Source: Saccharopolyspora_D taberi (lineage in GTDB: Bacteria > Actinomycetota > Actinomycetes > Mycobacteriales > Pseudonocardiaceae). Taken from it: DNA of 64,000 bases. Of this stretch, positions 49,579 through 58,047 are shown piece after piece. Numbering within the stretch: the stretch's first letter is position 1; each line of letters begins with the position of its first letter. A model generated the notes under the pieces. It made no database searches. It was not told the DNA's origin and saw only the letters and a list, made by a program, of their open reading frames with translations. The DNA is taken from positions 62,001 to 126,000 of the forward strand of contig NZ_BAAAUX010000011.1 in NCBI RefSeq assembly GCF_039534165.1, read 5' to 3'. The position numbers and the translations under genes were made by a program.

Positions 49579-51660
49579 TCAGCGCAGGAACCGGTCTGGG
49601 GTCATCGGCAGGTCCCGCACCCGGCGTCCGGTCGCGTGGTGCGCGGCGTTGGCGATGGCCGCGGCGGTGCCGACGATCCCGATCTCGCCGATTCCCTTGG
49701 AGCCCATGGGATTCACGTGCGGGTCGTGCTCGTCGAGCCAGTGCACCTCGATGTCGCCGACGTCGGCGTTGGTGGCCACGTGGTACCCGGCGAAGTCGTG
49801 GTTGACCACGTGGCCGAACCGCGGATCCAGCACGCTTTCCTCGTGCAGCGCCATGGAAAGCCCCATCGTCATGCCGCCCAGGAACTGCGACCGGGCGGTG
49901 CGCGGGTTGATGATCCGCCCGGCGGCGAACACGCCGAGCAGCCGTGGAACCCGGATTTCCCCGGTGTCCTCCCGGATCCGCACCTCGGCGAACTGCGCGC
50001 CGAACGCGCGCATCTCGAACCGCCCGCGGTCCGGGTTGTGCGGGGTGGTGCCCTCTGCTTCGTCTCCCTCGTCCGGATCGGTGCCGAACTTCGCCCGGAA
50101 CTGCTCCACAGCGTCCACGATCGCCGAGCCCCAGCCGGTGATCCCGGTCGATCCGCCCGCGACGGACGCGTTCGGGAACCGGGTGTCGCCGATGCGCAGC
50201 ACGATATCGTCGAGCCCCACGCCCAGCGCGTCGGCGGCGATCTGGCTCAGCGCGGTCCAGGTTCCGGTGCCGAGGTCGGCGGCGCCGATGCGCACCTCGT
50301 AGCCGTCGCCGGTGCGGCGCACCAGCGCGGCGGAGCCGGGGATCACGCCCGCCGGGTAGACCGAGCTCGCCACGCCCGTGCCGACCAGCCAGCCGCCCTC
50401 CCGGCGGGCCGCGGGCGCGGGATCGCGGTCCTGCCAGCCGAACCGCCGCGCGCCCTCGCGCAGGCACTCGACGAGGTTGCGGCTGGAGAACGGCAGCCCG
50501 CTCTCCGGATCGGACTCGGGCTCGTTGCGGACGCGCAGCTCGATCGGGTCGATGCCGCACGCCGCGGCCAGTTCGTCCATCGCGACCTCGGCGGCGAACA
50601 TCCCCGGGCACTCGCCCGGCGCGCGCATCCAGGACGGCACCGGCACGTCCAGCGCCGCGAGGCGGTGCGTGGTGCGGCGGTTGGCCGCCGCGTACATGTG
50701 CCGGGACGGTTCGGCGCTCTGCTCGGCGAACTCCTTGATCCGGGAGGTCAGCTCGACGACCTCGTGCGCGATCGCGTTCAGCTTGCCCTCGCGGTCCGCA
50801 CCCAGCCGGACGCGCTGGACCGTCGGCGTGCGGTACCCGGTGAGCGCGAACATCTGCTGCCTGGTCACCGCGAACTTCACCGGTCGTCCCCCGGTCGATT
50901 CCGCGGCCATCGCCGCGAGCACGACGTGCGCGTGCGGGAGTCCTTTCGACCCGAAGCCCCCGCCGACGTGCGGTGCGACCACGTGGACCCGCTCGGGGTC
51001 CAGGCCGAACACGGCGGCGATGGTCCTGCGCACCGGGTGCACGCCCTGCGTCGAGTCGTACAGCGTTAGCCCGTCACCGTCGCGGATCGCGACGGTGGTG
51101 TGCGGTTCCATCGGGTTGTTGTGCTCCATCGGTGTGGTGCAGGTCGCGTCGATCCGCACCGCGGAAGCGCTGTACGCTCCGTCGAAATCGCCTTGGTCGG
51201 TGTCGGTGGCGAAGAACGGGTTGACCTGGTCCGGCTTGTAGAGGTCGTCGCGCCCGGGGAAGAAATCCGCGTCGTGCGGCCAGGTTTCGCAGGTGATCCG
51301 CACCAGCTCGGCCGCGTGCCGGGCGATCTCGGGGGTTTCGGCGACCACCGCCCCGATCAGCTCACCCCGGAAGTGCACCTCGGGGCCTTGCAGGATCGCC
51401 AGCTCGGCGTCCTCTGTGGACGCGAGCCGGGGCGCGTTCTCGTGGGTGAGCACGGCCAGGACCCCGGGCAGCTCCCGCGCCCGCGAGGCGTCCACTTCGG
51501 TGATCCGGCCCCTGGCCACCTCCGACACCAGCGGATGCAGGTGGGCCGGGTTCGACAGCGGGTGTTCGAAAGCGTACGCGGCGGTGCCGGTGACCTTCGC
51601 CCATCCGTCCAGGCGGGCCACGTCGGTACCGATCACACGCGGTTCCAGCAGGTGCGTCAC
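49579..51660 (-). CDS. Molybdenum-binding subunit of xanthine/aldehyde dehydrogenase (PaoC/YagR type)
   Basis: 693-aa catalytic subunit of a three-protein molybdenum hydroxylase. N-terminal 'GWAKVTGTAAYAFEH' begins the Ald_Xan_dh_C domain; 'PHVGGGFGSKGLPHAHVVLA' and 'SWMRAPGECPGMFAAEVAMD' line the molybdopterin-cytosine-dinucleotide site; the conserved base Glu lies in 'GSKGIGEIGIVG'. It should oxidise aldehydes or N-heterocycles to acids or hydroxylated products. GTG at 51660 overlaps the FAD-subunit stop (GTGA). No XdhC/PaoD maturation gene is present nearby. Confidence 0.9.
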   Translation of the reverse strand: MTHLLEPRVIGTDVARLDGWAKVTGTAAYAFEHPLSNPAHLHPLVSEVARGRITEVDASRARELPGVLAVLTHENAPRLASTEDAELAILQGPEVHFRGELIGAVVAETPEIARHAAELVRITCETWPHDADFFPGRDDLYKPDQVNPFFATDTDQGDFDGAYSASAVRIDATCTTPMEHNNPMEPHTTVAIRDGDGLTLYDSTQGVHPVRRTIAAVFGLDPERVHVVAPHVGGGFGSKGLPHAHVVLAAMAAESTGGRPVKFAVTRQQMFALTGYRTPTVQRVRLGADREGKLNAIAHEVVELTSRIKEFAEQSAEPSRHMYAAANRRTTHRLAALDVPVPSWMRAPGECPGMFAAEVAMDELAAACGIDPIELRVRNEPESDPESGLPFSSRNLVECLREGARRFGWQDRDPAPAARREGGWLVGTGVASSVYPAGVIPGSAALVRRTGDGYEVRIGAADLGTGTWTALSQIAADALGVGLDDIVLRIGDTRFPNASVAGGSTGITGWGSAIVDAVEQFRAKFGTDPDEGDEAEGTTPHNPDRGRFEMRAFGAQFAEVRIREDTGEIRVPRLLGVFAAGRIINPRTARSQFLGGMTMGLSMALHEESVLDPRFGHVVNHDFAGYHVATNADVGDIEVHWLDEHDPHVNPMGSKGIGEIGIVGTAAAIANAAHHATGRRVRDLPMTPDRFLR

Positions 51661-52640
51661 ACGTCCTCCCCAGCCAGTCCGGCGAGCACCGACACCAGCG
51701 CCGCCCGCGCCATCGGAATCTTGAAACCGTTGCCGGACAACGGTTCTGCCGCTTCGAGCTCGGCGTCGGCCGCCCGCCCGAAGCCGTCCCGGGTCGCGGG
51801 ACCGCCGAGCAGCGACCGCTCCGCGCGGGTGGCCCGCCACGGCTTGTGCGCCAGTCCGCCGAAGGCGATGCGGACATCGCGCACCCGTCCGTCGTCGACG
51901 TCGAGCGCGGCGGCGACCGAAACCAGCGCGAACGCGAACGACGCGCGGTCGCGCACCTTCCGGTACCGGGAGGCCATCGGGAGTTCCGGCACGTCGACCG
52001 AGGTGATCAGCTCCCCGTGCCCGAGCACCGTGTCCCGCTGCGGCTCCCCGTCCGGCAGCCGGTGGAACTCGACGACCGGAACGCTGCGCTGCCCGTCCGG
52101 CCCCCGCACCTGCACGACCGCGTCCAGCGCGCAGAGCGCGACCGCCATGTCCGACGGGTTCACGGCAACGCACTGGTCGGAGGCGCCGAGGATCGCGTGG
52201 TAGCGGTTCCACCCGCCGATCGCGGAACAACCGGTCCCGGGTTCCCGCTTGTTGCAAGGAGTCGTCGTGTCCTGGAAGTACGGACAGCGGGTTCGCTGCA
52301 TCAGATTTCCACCCGTGGTGGCGAGATTGCGCAGCTGACCGGAGGCGCCGGAGAGCAATGCCTGCGACAGGACGGGAAAGCGCTCCCTGATCAGCGGGTG
52401 CGCGGCCAGATCGCTGTTGCGCACGCCCGCTCCGATCCGCACGCCGCCGTCGTCGAGCGGTTCGACCCGGTCCAGCGCCAGGCCGGTCACGTCGACGAGG
52501 AGTTCCGGGCTCGTCACGCCGAGTTTCATGTGGTCGACCAGGTTCGTGCCGCCCGCGAGGAAGGCCGCGGCCGGGGTGCCGGCCACCGCCGCCACCGCGC
52601 TGCCGGGGTCCTCCGCGCGCTGGTAGGTGAACGGGATCAC
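51657..52640 (-). CDS. FAD-binding subunit of molybdenum dehydrogenase (PaoB/YagS type)
   Basis: 327-aa electron-transfer subunit with the CO-dehydrogenase flavoprotein fold. 'AAFLAGGTNLVDHMKLGV' is the FAD site. An inserted cysteine loop ('RCPYFQDTTTPCNKREPGTG' with a further Cys and the preceding Met-Gln-Arg-Thr) is the [4Fe-4S] site found in PaoB and 4-hydroxybenzoyl-CoA reductase beta, absent from ordinary xanthine dehydrogenases. Starts GTG at 52640, overlapping the 2Fe-2S subunit stop; ends overlapping the Mo subunit. Confidence 0.9.
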   Translation of the reverse strand: MIPFTYQRAEDPGSAVAAVAGTPAAAFLAGGTNLVDHMKLGVTSPELLVDVTGLALDRVEPLDDGGVRIGAGVRNSDLAAHPLIRERFPVLSQALLSGASGQLRNLATTGGNLMQRTRCPYFQDTTTPCNKREPGTGCSAIGGWNRYHAILGASDQCVAVNPSDMAVALCALDAVVQVRGPDGQRSVPVVEFHRLPDGEPQRDTVLGHGELITSVDVPELPMASRYRKVRDRASFAFALVSVAAALDVDDGRVRDVRIAFGGLAHKPWRATRAERSLLGGPATRDGFGRAADAELEAAEPLSGNGFKIPMARAALVSVLAGLAGEDV

Positions 52641-53119
52641 GGCGCCACCTCCCGCAGCGCCGCGACGATGTTGGCGTAAGCGCCGCAGCGGCACAGGTTC
52701 CCGCTCATGCGCTCGCGGATCTCGTCATCCGGCAGGGCCGGCGACACCGCGCTCGGCCACTCCTGCTCGAGTTCGGTGAGCATTCCCACAGCCGAGCAGA
52801 TCTGGCCCGGCGTGCAGTAACCGCACTGGAACGCGTCGTGTTCGAGGAACGCCCGCTGCACCGGGTGCGGGCCGTCCTCGGACAGCCCTTCCGCCGTGGT
52901 GAACCGGACGTCCTGGCACGCCACCGCCAACGACAGGCAGGTGGTCACCCTCCGCCCGTCGGCGAGCACCGTGCACGCACCGCATTGCCCGTGGTCACAA
53001 CCCTTCTTCGGGGAGGTGATGCCCAGGTGGTCGCGGAGCGCGTCGAGGACCGTCGTGCGGGTGTCGACAGTCAGTTCGTAGCTGCGGCCATCGACGTCGA
53101 GGGTGATGTCGGCTTCCAT
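52637..53119 (-). CDS. 2Fe-2S subunit of molybdenum dehydrogenase (PaoA/YagT type)
   Basis: 160 aa with two [2Fe-2S] domains: plant-type ferredoxin fold 'KGCDHGQCGACTVLADG' plus a later Cys ('VTTCLSLA'), and the helical domain 'QCGYCTPGQICSA' with 'NLCRCGAYANIV'. It passes electrons from the Mo site to FAD. No Tat signal, unlike E. coli PaoA, so the enzyme is cytosolic. ATG at 53119 with AGGAAGGA upstream. First gene of the three-gene operon; all junctions are 4-nt overlaps. Confidence 0.92.
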   Translation of the reverse strand: MEADITLDVDGRSYELTVDTRTTVLDALRDHLGITSPKKGCDHGQCGACTVLADGRRVTTCLSLAVACQDVRFTTAEGLSEDGPHPVQRAFLEHDAFQCGYCTPGQICSAVGMLTELEQEWPSAVSPALPDDEIRERMSGNLCRCGAYANIVAALREVAP

Positions 53120-53226
53120 CGCGCGTCCTTCCTGCGAGCGAGCTGCCCGTCGCGGGCTACCCGGCGCACCGCCGCGCTAACCGGCGGCCGGGCGGAATCA
53201 GCCGAAAGCGCGCCCGGCATACTGGG

Positions 53227-53251
53227 GCGATCATCCATTGGAGCGATCATC
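53227..53251. repeat. Direct repeat GCGATCATC upstream of asnB
   Basis: Two copies (53227-53235 and 53243-53251), 16 bp apart, about 35-60 nt before the asnB start. May be a regulator half-site pair; no regulator suggested. Confidence 0.35.
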
Positions 53252-53285
53252 GACCTCCCGCGAGAACCGAGGTGTGTGAGAACAC

Positions 53286-55220
53286 GTGTGCGGCCTGCTT
53301 GGACTGATCTGCGCCACCGAGAACCACGCGGTCGCCGCGCGGGGTGCCGTCGCCGCGGCGCTGCGCTGCCAGCGCCACCGCGGCCCGGACGAGACCGGGA
53401 CCTGGGCGGACGGCGAGGTCGTCTACGGCTTCAACCGGCTGGCGCTGATCGACGTGGAGCACTCGCACCAGCCGCTGGTGTGGGGGCCGCCGGAGGCGCC
53501 GACCCGGTACACGCTGAACTTCAACGGCGAGATCTACAACTACCGCGAGCTGCGCCACGAGCTCTCGCAGCGGTTCGGCGCCCGGTTCCGCACCGACGGT
53601 GACGGGGAGGCGATCGTCGCCGCCTTCCACTACCTCGGCCCGAGCGCGGTGACCCGGCTGCGCGGGATGTTCGCCTTCATGATCTGGGACTCCCAGCAGA
53701 AGGTCGTCTTCGGCGCGCGCGACCCGTTCGGCATCAAGCCGCTGTACTACTCGGCCGGGCCGGGCGGGGTGGCGTTCTCCAGCGAGAAGAAGAGCCTGCT
53801 GGAGCTCTCGCGCGTCCTCGGGGTCCGGCAGGAGCTGGACCGCCGGGCGCTCCAGCACTACCTGGTGCTCCAGTACGCGCCGGAGCCGGAGACGCTGCAC
53901 CGCGGCATCCGCCGGGTCGAGTCCGGCACCTCGTTCCGGATGATGCCGGGCGGCCGGGTGGAGTTCCACCGCTACTTCCACCCGCGGTTCAACTCCGTGC
54001 CGACCAAGACCAAGGCCGACGAGGAAGCTCTCTACGACCGCATCGCCGACGTCATGCGCGACTCGGTGGCCAAGCACATGATCTCCGACCCGAACGTGAC
54101 GGTCGGCGCGTTCCTGTCCGGCGGCATCGACTCCACCGCGACCGCGACGCTGGCCAAGCAGCACAACCCGAACCTGATCGCGTTCACCACCGGGTTCGAG
54201 CGCGAGGGCTACTCCGAGGTGGACGTCGCCGCCGAGTCGGCCGCCGCGATCGGCGTGCGGCACGTGGTCCGCACCGTGTCCCCGCAGGAGATGATGGAGG
54301 CGCTGCCGCTGATCGTCTGGTACCTGGACGACCCGGTGGCCGACCCGGCGCTGGTGCCGCTGTGGTTCATCGCCCGCGAGGCCCGCCGCCACGTCAAGGC
54401 GGTGCTGTCCGGCGAGGGCGCCGACGAGCTGTTCGGCGGTTACACGATCTACAACGAGCCGATCTCGCTGGCGCCGTTCGAGAAGATGCCCGGCGGGATG
54501 CGCAAGTTCCTCGGCAACGTGTCGGCGAAGATCCCCGAGGGCACCAAGGGCAAGGACCTGCTGCGCCGCGGTTCGCTGTCGCTGGAGGACCGCTACTACG
54601 GCAACGCCCGCAACTTCCGCGACGAGCAGCTGCGCGCGGTGCTGTGCAACTACGACGAGAACATCGGCTTCAAGGACGTCACCGCGCCCTGGTACGAGAT
54701 CTCCCGCGGCTGGGACCCGGTCGCCCGCATGCAGCACATCGACCTGCACACCTGGCTGCGCGGCGACATCCTCACCAAGGCCGACAAGGTGACCATGGCC
54801 AACTCGCTGGAGCTGCGGGTGCCGTTCCTGGACCCGGAGGTCTTCCGGATCGCCTCGAGCATCCCGCTGGACCAGAAGCTCGCGGGCGGGACCACCAAGT
54901 ACGCGCTGCGCCGGGCCCTGGCCAAGATCATCCCGGAGCACGTGCTCGAACGGCGCAAGCTCGGCTTCCCGGTGCCGATCCGGCACTGGCTGCGCAACGA
55001 GATGTACGACTGGGCGCGCGGCATCATCGCCGACTCCCGCACCGACGGCCTGCTCGACCGCAACGCGGTGTTCGCGCTGCTGGAGGAGCACCGCGGGGGC
55101 CAGCACGACCGCAGCCGCCAGCTCTGGGCGCTGCTGGTGTTCATGATCTGGCACGGCATCTTCATCGAGGGCCGCATCCGCCCGCGCATCCCGGAACCGG
55201 CCTACCCGGTCCGGCTCTGA
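53286..55220 (+). CDS. asnB: Asparagine synthetase B (glutamine-hydrolysing)
   Basis: 644-aa class II glutamine amidotransferase plus synthetase. The N-terminal nucleophile Cys2 ('MCGLLGLIC'), 'RGPDETG', 'LNFNGEIYNY' and 'DPFGIKPLYY' define the glutaminase domain (1-210). The synthetase half has the PP-loop 'GAFLSGGIDSTAT', 'LSGEGADELFGGY' and 'KLGFPVPIRHW'. It converts Asp, Gln and ATP to Asn. The GTG at 53286 must be the start because Cys has to be residue 2 after Met removal. Monocistronic, closed by a strong hairpin. Confidence 0.95.
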   Translation: MCGLLGLICATENHAVAARGAVAAALRCQRHRGPDETGTWADGEVVYGFNRLALIDVEHSHQPLVWGPPEAPTRYTLNFNGEIYNYRELRHELSQRFGARFRTDGDGEAIVAAFHYLGPSAVTRLRGMFAFMIWDSQQKVVFGARDPFGIKPLYYSAGPGGVAFSSEKKSLLELSRVLGVRQELDRRALQHYLVLQYAPEPETLHRGIRRVESGTSFRMMPGGRVEFHRYFHPRFNSVPTKTKADEEALYDRIADVMRDSVAKHMISDPNVTVGAFLSGGIDSTATATLAKQHNPNLIAFTTGFEREGYSEVDVAAESAAAIGVRHVVRTVSPQEMMEALPLIVWYLDDPVADPALVPLWFIAREARRHVKAVLSGEGADELFGGYTIYNEPISLAPFEKMPGGMRKFLGNVSAKIPEGTKGKDLLRRGSLSLEDRYYGNARNFRDEQLRAVLCNYDENIGFKDVTAPWYEISRGWDPVARMQHIDLHTWLRGDILTKADKVTMANSLELRVPFLDPEVFRIASSIPLDQKLAGGTTKYALRRALAKIIPEHVLERRKLGFPVPIRHWLRNEMYDWARGIIADSRTDGLLDRNAVFALLEEHRGGQHDRSRQLWALLVFMIWHGIFIEGRIRPRIPEPAYPVRL

Positions 55221-55248
55221 GGGTTCTGCCGGGGCGAGTTCGAACAGC

Positions 55249-55294
55249 CGCCGGTGCGAGGTCGATCCCCCCAGGAACCGACCTCGCACCGGCG
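55249..55294. terminator. Strong bidirectional hairpin between asnB and P450
   Basis: Perfect 16-bp stem (CGCCGGTGCGAGGTCG with 55279-55294) and 14-nt loop, 28 nt after the asnB stop and 7 nt from the convergent P450 stop. Confidence 0.85.
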
Positions 55295-55300
55295 CTGTGC

Positions 55301-56548
55301 TCAGTTGGGTGAGGCAGGTCCCGTTTCGCTTTCATGGGACGCCGAAGCGGCAGGACCGCTTCGGGCCACCAACGGCAGCTCGCGCACGCCGTTCATCTCG
55401 AAATTGGTCCGGAACACCGGCGGGTTGTCCGGGTCGGTGCGCAGCTTCGGGAAGCGGTCGAGCAGGATGTCCAGCACGATCCGGCCCTCCAGCCGCGCCA
55501 GCGGCGCGCCGAGGCAGAAGTGCACGCCGCGGCCGAAGCCCAGGTGCGAGCCGGGGGCGCGCCCGATGTCGAAGGCGTGCGGGTCGGCGAACTGGCGCGG
55601 GTCCCGGTTGGCCGCGGCGACCCACACCAGCAGCAGCTGGTCGCGGGGCACCGGCGTCCCGGCGATCTCGACGTCGGTGTTGGTGGCCCTGGCCACGAGT
55701 GCGAACGGGCTGAGGAACCGCACGGACTCCTCGATCGCGGTCGGCACCAGCGAGCGGTCCGCCCGCACCCGCTCCGCCTGGTCCGGGTGCGCGTCCAGGC
55801 ACAGCACCGTGTTGCCCAGCAGCAGCGTGGTGGTGATGTGCCCGGCGAGAAGCAGCAGGTTCGCGAAGTTCACCACCTGGTCGTCGGTCAGCCGCTCCCC
55901 ATCGACCTCGGCCCGCACGAGCTGGGTCAGCAGGTCCTCGCGCGGCCGGGTCCGGCGCTCGGCCGCGTGCCCGAGGAAGTAGTCGCGGATGCTCTGGCGC
56001 TTGGCCACGAACTCCTGCATCCTGCGCCGCTGCTCCTCGGCGGGCATGTTCATCGTGATCTCGTTGTCCGGGTCGAACAGCACCTCCGCCCACTCCTTGA
56101 ACAGGTGGCGGTCGCTGCTGGGCACGCCCAGCAGCTCGGCGATCACGATCACCGGCAGCGGGTAGGCCAGATCGGACACCAGTTCGATCCGATCGCGGCC
56201 GGCGTGCTCGTCCAGCAGCTCGTGGGTCAGCTCCGCGATCCGCGGCGCCAGGTCGTTGACGATCTTCGGGGTGAAGGCGTGGCTGACCAGCCTGCGCAGC
56301 CTGCCGTGGCCGGGATCGTCCATCTGCACCAGGTTGCCCTCGGTCAGCTCCGGATCGACCCGCACCTCGGACAGCCGCGAGGTGTCGGACGAGAACACCT
56401 TGGGGTTGCTCAGGATCTCAAGCGCCTCGGGATAGCCGTAGACGTTCCAGAACCCCTTCTCCCGGTCGAAGCTCACCGGGTGTTCCGGCTGTTCACCCCG
56501 CATCCAGAAGTGCTGCGGGTTGATCTGCCAGCGGTCGGCGACGGTCAT
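55301..56548 (-). CDS. Cytochrome P450
   Basis: 415-aa bacterial class I P450. Heme Cys345 lies in 'HLGFGRGVHFCLGAPLARLE', the ExxR pair in 'EESVRF', and the I-helix oxygen-activation motif reads 'LLAGHITTT' where most P450s have an acidic residue before the Thr (AGxE/DT); here it is Ile. Needs an external ferredoxin and reductase. ATG at 56548 with GAGGGGGAA upstream. It is 26 nt downstream of the DUF4097 gene and is probably co-transcribed with it and the ribbon-helix-helix gene. Substrate unknown. Confidence 0.92.
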   Translation of the reverse strand: MTVADRWQINPQHFWMRGEQPEHPVSFDREKGFWNVYGYPEALEILSNPKVFSSDTSRLSEVRVDPELTEGNLVQMDDPGHGRLRRLVSHAFTPKIVNDLAPRIAELTHELLDEHAGRDRIELVSDLAYPLPVIVIAELLGVPSSDRHLFKEWAEVLFDPDNEITMNMPAEEQRRRMQEFVAKRQSIRDYFLGHAAERRTRPREDLLTQLVRAEVDGERLTDDQVVNFANLLLLAGHITTTLLLGNTVLCLDAHPDQAERVRADRSLVPTAIEESVRFLSPFALVARATNTDVEIAGTPVPRDQLLLVWVAAANRDPRQFADPHAFDIGRAPGSHLGFGRGVHFCLGAPLARLEGRIVLDILLDRFPKLRTDPDNPPVFRTNFEMNGVRELPLVARSGPAASASHESETGPASPN

Positions 56549-56574
56549 GGTGGTTCCCCCTCTTCAGGTCGGTT

Positions 56575-57420
56575 TCAGGAGCGGTGGACGATGATGTCGC
56601 CGGTGACCGAGCGGGCCCGCACCCGAACGGTGTCGGCCGCGCCCTCCGGTCCTTCGGCCTCGTCGAGGTGGGTTTCCACCCTGCCGGTCCCGGAGTTGAC
56701 GTCGAGCCAGGCCGCGGTGCCCTGGCGGATCCCGATCTCCAGCTCCCCGGTGGTGGCGTCGAGCTCGACCGAGCCGCGGGCCACCTCGCCGATCCGGATG
56801 TCGCCGTTGGCCGTCCTGGCTCCCACGGAGGCGTGCGCGCGGTCGACCGAGATGTTCCCGTTCGCCGTCCTCATCCGCAGGTCACCGGCGACCTCGCCGA
56901 GCCTGGTGTCGCCGTTGGAGTTCTTGACCACCGCGGTGGAGCCCAGCTCGTGGATCCGGACGTCGCCGGAGCCCGTGACGATCTCGGCGTGGCCCTCGGC
57001 GCGGTCGACGGTGATCTTCCCGCTGGAGGTCTTCAGGCGCAGCTCCCCCGCGTCCTCCACCCGGATGTCGCCGACGGCGGTCTTGAACCGGCAGTCGCCG
57101 AGCCTTCCCTCGCAGCGGAACTCGCCCAGCGCCAGATCGCCCTGCACCCGCGAACCGGCGGGGAGCTCGATCGTGACCTCGACCGAGGCGACGTCGGAGC
57201 GGAAGGTGTGGTCGCGCCACTGCCTGGTCGCCTTGACCACCAGCCGGTCGGTGTACTCGACGCGGATCCGCTCGGCCGCCCGCACGTCGGCGGCGGAGCC
57301 GGGATCGCTCGGGCGGACGTCCACGGCGGTGTCGGCGCGGTCGCCGGCGATGATCCGGACCTGACCGGCGACGACGTCGATCGTGGCCGAGATCGGTTCT
57401 GGTGTGTCGAAAATGGGCAT
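56575..57420 (-). CDS. DUF4097-family beta-repeat protein
   Basis: 281 aa built of short repeated strands, e.g. 'TAVGDIRVED', 'SGDVRIHELG', 'NGDTRLGEVAGDL', 'NGNISVDRAHASV', 'NGDIRIGEVARG'. This is the DUF4097 right-handed beta-helix/adhesin-like pattern. No signal peptide. Function unknown; similar genes are often next to HicB-like or ribbon-helix-helix genes, as here. ATG at 57420 with GAGGGGA six bases upstream. Confidence 0.85.
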   Translation of the reverse strand: MPIFDTPEPISATIDVVAGQVRIIAGDRADTAVDVRPSDPGSAADVRAAERIRVEYTDRLVVKATRQWRDHTFRSDVASVEVTIELPAGSRVQGDLALGEFRCEGRLGDCRFKTAVGDIRVEDAGELRLKTSSGKITVDRAEGHAEIVTGSGDVRIHELGSTAVVKNSNGDTRLGEVAGDLRMRTANGNISVDRAHASVGARTANGDIRIGEVARGSVELDATTGELEIGIRQGTAAWLDVNSGTGRVETHLDEAEGPEGAADTVRVRARSVTGDIIVHRS

Positions 57421-57490
57421 AGCGGTCCCCTCGTGATGTGTGTGGTGAGCGTCCCTGCTGGTCAGGGACGTGTGGTGCGAACTGGTGCGG

Positions 57491-57985
57491 TCAGCGCACC
57501 CAGCCGGTGAAGCGCTGCCCGCGCCTGCCTGGCCGGGCCGCGCGGGGCTCGGGTTCGAGCGCGGCGGCGGCGGCGCGGACGAGCCAGGCGTTGACCGACA
57601 GCCGGTCCCGGCCCGCGGCCTCCTCGATGCGGGCCTTGAGGTTCTCGGGCAGGCGGACGTTGATCCGCGACATCGCGCCGTCCTCGGCCTCCGGCTGCGC
57701 CTGGGCGGCCTGCGGTTCGGGCTCGGGCTCGGGTTCCTCGGACTGCGGCGGGGTCACGACGAACTCGGGTTCCCGGCCGCGGAGCCGCAGCTCGACCGAG
57801 CCGGGCGCGAGGTCGCGGGTGATCTCGTCGGCGGCGGCCGTCAGCGCGTCCAGCAGGGTCAGCCTGGTGGCCGAGTCCAGCGGAGCGGTGAGCCGCTCGG
57901 CCAGCGCCCGCGCCTCCTCCCCGCCCGCCTCCGCGGCGACCGCGAGCTCGTGCCGGAGGTTCTCGACGTACGTCGTGAGGTCCAT
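57491..57985 (-). CDS. Protein with C-terminal ribbon-helix-helix DNA-binding domain (HicB/Arc-like)
   Basis: 164 aa. An N-terminal helical domain (about 1-60) and a strand pair are joined by an acidic Pro/Glu linker ('SEEPEPEPEPQAAQAQPEAE') to a C-terminal ribbon-helix-helix ('MSRINVRLPENLKARIEEAA' then 'GRDRLSVNAWLVRAAAAAL'), the fold of Arc/MetJ/HicB repressors. ATG at 57985 lies inside an array of 10-11 bp repeats that looks like its own operator. No HicA-type toxin is adjacent, so it is probably a regulator rather than an antitoxin. First gene of a likely operon with DUF4097 and P450. Confidence 0.82.
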   Translation of the reverse strand: MDLTTYVENLRHELAVAAEAGGEEARALAERLTAPLDSATRLTLLDALTAAADEITRDLAPGSVELRLRGREPEFVVTPPQSEEPEPEPEPQAAQAQPEAEDGAMSRINVRLPENLKARIEEAAGRDRLSVNAWLVRAAAAALEPEPRAARPGRRGQRFTGWVR

Positions 57986-58047
57986 GGCACCATCATGGCA
58001 CCGTGATGGCACCATCGCAAGCATCAATGGCACACGATGGCATCAAG
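57985..58047. promoter_or_regulatory. TGGCA(C/T) repeat array, candidate ribbon-helix-helix operator
   Basis: TGGCACCATCA (57985), TGGCACCGTGA (57996), TGGCACCATCG (58007), then TGGCACACGA (58028) and TGGCATCAAG (58038). Periods are 11, 11, 21 and 10 bp, close to one helical turn. The array covers the start codon of the ribbon-helix-helix gene and its upstream region up to the DUF72 stop. Arc/MetJ-type repressors bind just such tandem sites. Confidence 0.65.

Noticed and set aside
57491..57985. HicAB-type toxin-antitoxin locus
   Set aside because: Only the ribbon-helix-helix protein is present; no small double-stranded-RNA-binding HicA toxin lies within several hundred bases.
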